Shown: in pieces, positions 60,379 through 64,000 of the stretch | Layout of the letters: each line of letters begins with the position of its first letter | How positions within the stretch are numbered: position 1 is the stretch's first letter | DNA from: an uncultured Massilia sp. | GTDB taxonomy: Bacteria; Pseudomonadota; Gammaproteobacteria; Burkholderiales; Burkholderiaceae_D | Direction: 5' to 3' | Length of the DNA: 64,000 nucleotides | Assembly: GCF_913773735.1 (NCBI RefSeq) | Contig: NZ_CAJYEB010000003.1 | Location: forward strand, 152,358-216,357 | Made by a program: the position numbers and the translations under genes | The notes under the pieces: generated by a model | Seen by the model: only the letters and a program-made list of their open reading frames with translations | Told to the model about the DNA's origin: nothing | Database searches by the model: none

Positions 60379-61133
60379 TGACCCAAGAAGCCGCGGGCGA
60401 AGAAACCTTCATCTCCCATCTCGTCGAGTTGCGCGACCGCCTGGTCAAGGCCTCGATCGGGATCGCGATCATGTGCGCCGCCCTGATGCTGTGGCCCGGC
60501 CCGGCGCATATCTACGACCTGCTGGCCGCGCCGATGCTGGCCTCGCTGCCGGTCGGTTCCAAGATGATCGCCACCGGCGTCGTCGCGCCGTTCCTGGTGC
60601 CGATGAAGGTCACGCTGCTGCTGGCCTTCATCATCTCGCTGCCCTGGGTGTTCTACCAGGCCTGGGCCTTCGTCGCCCCCGGCCTGTACGCGCACGAGAA
60701 GCGCCTGGTGCTGCCGCTGGTGATCTCGTCCTCGGTGCTGTTCATCGCCGGCGTGGCGTTCTGCTACTTCTTCGTGTTCGGGCGGGTGTTCCACTTCATC
60801 AGCGAGTTCTCCCCGAGCTCGATCGCCGTCACGCCCGACATCGAGAACTACCTCGACTTCGTGATGTCGATGTGCCTGGCCTTCGGCTGCGCCTTTGAGG
60901 TGCCGGTGGTCGTGGTGATCCTGGTGCGCATGGGCATCGTCAGCATCGAGAAGCTGCGTTCGATCCGCCCCTACGCCATCGTCGGCGCCTTCGTGATCGC
61001 CGCCATCGTCACGCCGCCGGACGTGGTCAGCCAGCTGGCGCTGGCCATTCCGATGTGCCTGCTGTTCGAGCTGGGCCTGATCATGGCGCCGGTGTTCGTG
61101 CGCGTGTCGCGGGCGCCCGAAGAGCGGGCCTGA
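60378..61133 (+). CDS. tatC: Twin-arginine translocase subunit TatC
   Basis: The 251-residue product has six membrane helices and the signal-binding N-terminus FISHLVELRDRLVKASIGIA with conserved Glu in HLVELRDRL. The FYQAWAFVAPGLYAHEKRLV loop and TPPDVVSQLALAIPMCLLFE near the end are family hallmarks. It recognises the twin-arginine signal. It ends the long plus-strand run that began at mlaF. Confidence 0.97.
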   Translation: MTQEAAGEETFISHLVELRDRLVKASIGIAIMCAALMLWPGPAHIYDLLAAPMLASLPVGSKMIATGVVAPFLVPMKVTLLLAFIISLPWVFYQAWAFVAPGLYAHEKRLVLPLVISSSVLFIAGVAFCYFFVFGRVFHFISEFSPSSIAVTPDIENYLDFVMSMCLAFGCAFEVPVVVVILVRMGIVSIEKLRSIRPYAIVGAFVIAAIVTPPDVVSQLALAIPMCLLFELGLIMAPVFVRVSRAPEERA

Positions 61134-61198
61134 GGCCGATTCCCCCGCGTGGCTTGCGTGGCTTGCGTGCCCGGCGGATCGGCGATGCTGCCGGTGCC

Positions 61199-61223
61199 GT
61201 AGGGTGCGCTCCCCGCGCGCACC
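61199..61223. repeat. GTAG-headed palindrome between tatC and cheB
   Basis: GTAG is followed by GGTGCGC-TCCCC-GCGCGCACC, a stem of seven base pairs or more. It lies in the convergent gap of tatC and cheB and has the same head as the units at 9039, 40377 and 46376. Confidence 0.55.
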
Positions 61224-61265
61224 CCCCTTCACCCACCAGGAACGGTTGCCGCTAACGGGAACGCG

Positions 61266-62354
61266 TCAGCGGCCGGCCAGTTGCTGCAGGATCTCGCGGT
61301 CGATCGCCTTGAGCGGCACGGTCTTCTCGACGGCGCCGCGCTTGACCGCTTCCTTCGGCATGCCGTAGACGACGCAGCTTTCCTCGTCCTGCGCCACGGT
61401 GCGGGCGCCGGCCTTGCGCATCTCGAGCAGGCCGGCGGCGCCGTCGTCGCCCATGCCGGTCATGATGATGCCGAGCGCATTGGCGCCGGCATGCCTGGCC
61501 ACCGAACGGAACAGCACGTCGACGGAAGGGCGGTGGCGGTTCACCAGCGGGCCGTCGATGACGTCCACGCCGTACTGCGCGCCGTCGCGCCGCAGCAGCA
61601 TGTGCTTGCCGCCCGGGGCGATCAGCACGCGCCCCTGCAGCACGCGGTCGCCGTGGCGCGCCTCGCGCACCTCGACTTGGCACAGCTTGTCGAGCCGCTC
61701 GGCGAAGGCGGCGGTGAATTTTTCCGGCATGTGCTGCACGACGACGATGCCCGGCGTCACGCGCGGCAGCGCCGTCAGCACGTCTTCGAGCGCCAGGGTG
61801 CCGCCGGTGGAGGTGCCGATCGCCACCACGCGCTCGGTCGTGCGCAGCAGGGCGCGCGGCTCGTGCGGGGCGGCCGGCGCCGGCGCCATGACGGCGTCGG
61901 CCGTCAGTTTCGCCGGCGGTACCGAGGGCGTGCGCGCCATCAGCCGGCGCACGTTGACCTGGGCCGCGGCGCGCACCGCCGCCACCAGTTCGCCGGCGCT
62001 CTCGTCGAGGAAGTCCTTCAGGCCCACCCTGGGCTTGGCGATGACGGCCACCGCGCCCGCCGCCATCGCGGCGACGGTGGTCTCGGCGCCGCGCTCGGTC
62101 AGCGTGGAGCAGATCACCACCGGGGTCGGGCGCTCCGCCATGATCTTTTTCAGGAAGGTGATGCCGTCCATGCGCGGCATTTCGACGTCCAGCACCAGCA
62201 CGTCCGGCCACTGCTGCTTCATGCGCTCGATGGCCAGCAACGGGTCCGACACGGCGTGCAGCAGCCGGATGCCGGGCGCCGCCTCCAGCATGGCGCCGAC
62301 GACCTTGCGCACGACGGCCGAATCGTCCACCACCATCACGTTGATTGTATTCAT
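61266..62354 (-). CDS. cheB: Chemotaxis protein-glutamate methylesterase
   Basis: The 362-residue product has a receiver domain (Asp10-Asp11, phospho-acceptor Asp56 in [12 protein letters not shown], Lys in VIAKPRVG) and a methylesterase domain with the triad Ser182 (IGTSTGG), His208 (VVQHMP) and Asp304 ([10 protein letters not shown]). It removes methyl groups from chemoreceptors when phosphorylated. It follows cheR by 7 bases on the minus strand. Confidence 0.96.
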   Translation of the reverse strand: MNTINVMVVDDSAVVRKVVGAMLEAAPGIRLLHAVSDPLLAIERMKQQWPDVLVLDVEMPRMDGITFLKKIMAERPTPVVICSTLTERGAETTVAAMAAGAVAVIAKPRVGLKDFLDESAGELVAAVRAAAQVNVRRLMARTPSVPPAKLTADAVMAPAPAAPHEPRALLRTTERVVAIGTSTGGTLALEDVLTALPRVTPGIVVVQHMPEKFTAAFAERLDKLCQVEVREARHGDRVLQGRVLIAPGGKHMLLRRDGAQYGVDVIDGPLVNRHRPSVDVLFRSVARHAGANALGIIMTGMGDDGAAGLLEMRKAGARTVAQDEESCVVYGMPKEAVKRGAVEKTVPLKAIDREILQQLAGR

Positions 62355-62361
62355 GGGGGTA

Positions 62362-63207
62362 TTATTCCACCGTCATGCGTGCGCCGGGCGCAGGCTTGCG
62401 GTAGACGGACGGCACGACCGGGCGCACGGCGTCGCTGATCTCGTGCAGGCTCTCGGAATGGCCGATGACGAAATGCCCGCCGGGCTTCAGGCGTCCGGCG
62501 ACGCGCGCCACCACCTGGCGCTTGGTGTCGGCGCTGAAGTAGATCATCACGTTGCGCAGGAAGACCATGTCGTAGCTGCCCAGGTCCGGCGGCAGGTCGG
62601 TGTTCAGGTTCACCTGGCGGAACTGCACGCGCTGGCGCAGCGCGCGGTCGACCAGCAGGGTGCCCTGCTGCTCGCGGATGCCCTTCAGGCAGAAGCGCCG
62701 CAGGTAGTCCGGCGGCACGTGGGCGGTCCGCTCCAGCGGGTAGTGGCCGGTGCGCGCGCGCTGCAGCACGCGGGTGCTGATGTCGGACGCCACCACTTCC
62801 CAGGGCAGGTTGCCCAGCACGTCCGCCAGCACCATCGCGATGCTGTACGGTTCCTCGCCGGACGAGCAGGCCGCGCTCCAGACCCGGAACGGCGCGCCGC
62901 CGCGCAGGGCGGGGCGCGCGGCCTCCGCTTCCTGGCGCAGCAGGTCGAAGTGGCGCGCCTCGCGGAAGAAATAGGTCTCGTTGGTGGTCAGGAGGTCGAT
63001 CGCCAGCTGCACCTCGTCCGCGTGGCGGCCGTCCTGCAGCAGGCGGAAATAGGCGTCGTAGCTGGCCAGGCCGTGGTGCTGCAGGCGCTTGGCCAGGCGC
63101 CCGCTGACCAGCGCCTTCTTCGAGTCCGACATCGTGATGCCGGCCGCGTCGAAGATGAAGCGGCGGAAGCTGGCGAACTCGCCTTCGCTGATCGCGCTGT
63201 GCTGCAT
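62362..63207 (-). CDS. cheR: Chemotaxis protein methyltransferase
   Basis: The 281-residue product has the N-terminal helical domain ([20 protein letters not shown]) and a SAM-binding domain with [20 protein letters not shown] and [20 protein letters not shown], then the beta-subdomain. It methylates glutamates of chemoreceptors using SAM. The gene lies 7 bases after cheW and before cheB, a standard cluster order. Confidence 0.95.
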   Translation of the reverse strand: MQHSAISEGEFASFRRFIFDAAGITMSDSKKALVSGRLAKRLQHHGLASYDAYFRLLQDGRHADEVQLAIDLLTTNETYFFREARHFDLLRQEAEAARPALRGGAPFRVWSAACSSGEEPYSIAMVLADVLGNLPWEVVASDISTRVLQRARTGHYPLERTAHVPPDYLRRFCLKGIREQQGTLLVDRALRQRVQFRQVNLNTDLPPDLGSYDMVFLRNVMIYFSADTKRQVVARVAGRLKPGGHFVIGHSESLHEISDAVRPVVPSVYRKPAPGARMTVE

Positions 63208-63214
63208 GAGCGCC

Positions 63215-63715
63215 TCAGGCGACGGCGTCGGCGGCCGCGGCCAGTTCCGGCAGGCCGTCCAGCGCCAGCACCTGGCGCACGTCCAGCAGGATGACGAACT
63301 TGCCGTTCAACTTGCCCATGCCGGAAATGAAGTCGCCGCGGATGCGCGTGCCGAACGAGGGCGCCGGTTCGATCTCGGCAGCCGGGATGTCCAGCACCGC
63401 GCTGACCGCGTCGACCACCACGCCGGTCACCTGGCGCTCGCCGTCGGCTTCCAGTTCGACGATGACGATGCAGGTGCGCTTGCCCGGTACCGCCGGCGGC
63501 CGGCCGAAGCGCGCCGCCAGGTCCATCACCGGCACCACCGCGCCGCGCAGGTTGATCACGCCGCGGATCGACGGCGGCATCATCGGCACTTCGGTGATGC
63601 TGCCGAACTCGATGATCTCCTTCACGGCCATGATGCCGATGCCGAACGCTTCGCCGCCCAGCATGAAGGTCAGGTATTGCGCCGGAGCGCCCGTATCCAT
63701 GTGTTCTTGCTTCAT
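63215..63715 (-). CDS. cheW: Chemotaxis coupling protein CheW
   Basis: The 166-residue product is a single CheW domain: YLTFMLGGEAFGIGIMAVKE, RGVINLRGAVVPVMDLAARF and the C-terminal VSAVLDIPAAEIEPAPSFGT. It links CheA to receptors. It starts 11 bases after the chemoreceptor gene. A few extra residues precede the domain. Confidence 0.95.
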   Translation of the reverse strand: MKQEHMDTGAPAQYLTFMLGGEAFGIGIMAVKEIIEFGSITEVPMMPPSIRGVINLRGAVVPVMDLAARFGRPPAVPGKRTCIVIVELEADGERQVTGVVVDAVSAVLDIPAAEIEPAPSFGTRIRGDFISGMGKLNGKFVILLDVRQVLALDGLPELAAAADAVA

Positions 63716-63726
63716 GTGACCGCCAT

Positions 63727-64000
63727 TCAGAAGTGGGTGAAGTTCGCCTCGTCCGGCGTGCCCTGGGTGGCGAAGCCGTCGGCCAGGCGCAGCGCGTTGC
63801 CGCGCCGCGCCGGTCGCGTGGCCGCCGGACGCGCCACCACGGCCAGCCTGCCGCGCACCGTGTCGGCGGCGGCCAGGCGGAAGAAGCTCATCGCCTGCTG
63901 CAGTTGCTCGGCCTGGCTGCTCATCTCCTCGGCCGTCGCCGCCAGTTCTTCCGAGCTGGAGGCGTTCTGCTGGGTGGTCTGGCTCATCTGGCCGACCGCG
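63727..64000 (-). CDS. Methyl-accepting chemotaxis protein, C-terminal part
   Basis: The gene enters from beyond base 64000, and about 91 C-terminal residues are seen. The stretch AVGQMSQTTQQNASSSEELA and AATAEEMSSQAEQLQQAMSF is the C-terminal helix of the receptor signalling domain, with a methylation-type Gln/Glu pattern. The tail (about 50 residues) is Ala/Arg-rich and ends ANFTHF; it is not a standard CheR-tethering pentapeptide (NWETF type), though the aromatic end is reminiscent of one. It is first in the visible cheW-cheR-cheB run. Confidence 0.9.
   Translation of the reverse strand, partial: AVGQMSQTTQQNASSSEELAATAEEMSSQAEQLQQAMSFFRLAAADTVRGRLAVVARPAATRPARRGNALRLADGFATQGTPDEANFTHF

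Overview
The window reads as one continuous piece of a high-GC betaproteobacterial chromosome. The best fit is an Oxalobacteraceae genome of the Massilia type. This is inferred from gene order (mlaFEDACB - yadGH - bolA - murA - hisGD...hisE - tatABC), codon use and protein sequence character; no database was consulted. About 65 protein genes are supported. I see no rRNA, tRNA, CRISPR array or prophage.

Region 1 (1-6.6 kb): the tail of a thiolase, then a LysR regulator divergent from a zinc-type alcohol dehydrogenase family gene, then the most unusual part of the window, a bacteriocin (microcin) locus. On the minus strand, three very small genes form one unit: a 51-residue membrane protein, a 47-residue peptide with a Gly-Ala leader and a 62-residue peptide with a Gly-Gly leader. 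Facing away from them are an HlyD-type fusion protein and an ABC exporter with an N-terminal C39 peptidase, the enzyme class that cuts such leaders. The intergenic DNA and small genes are markedly AT-rich, unlike the surroundings.

Region 2 (6.6-15.2 kb): a minus-strand catabolic cluster with acyl-CoA dehydrogenase, SDR, acetyl-CoA acetyltransferase, isocitrate dehydrogenase kinase/phosphatase (aceK), isovaleryl-CoA dehydrogenase and a MerR regulator, followed by a divergent metallo-hydrolase. Two near-identical operator-like sites flank the merR gene. The set suggests leucine/isovalerate and acetoacetyl-CoA breakdown coupled to control of the glyoxylate branch point.

Region 3 (15.5-25.3 kb): mixed housekeeping and regulator genes (XRE regulator, ubiX, grxD, tex, a lipid-type metallo-hydrolase with a TetR regulator and a perfect palindrome between them, pirin, SDR with divergent LysR). 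Region 4 (25.5-31.9 kb): an SNF2 helicase with a clear terminator, a soluble histidine kinase and its response regulator, and a REP-associated tyrosine transposase (RAYT) bounded by inverted copies of a short sequence. Region 5 (31.9-42 kb): gltB-gltD, a secreted GH16 beta-glucanase with a CBM56-like domain behind a palindromic LacI-type operator, and a GT2/GtrA pair.

Region 6 (42.4-61.1 kb): a long plus-strand run. The mla phospholipid-transport operon is followed by two further MlaC paralogues, the second without a signal peptide. Then come an ABC-2 transporter, bolA, murA and a complete his operon (hisG, D, C, B, H, A, F, I, E) with a DNA methyltransferase gene embedded between hisD and hisC, then HIT and tatABC. 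Region 7 (61.2-64 kb): the end of a chemotaxis cluster (cheB, cheR, cheW, part of a chemoreceptor) on the minus strand.

Short palindromic repeats of at least two families (GTAG-headed REP-like units and CGTCGTCCC-type units) sit in many intergenic gaps, including gaps inside the glt and his operons.
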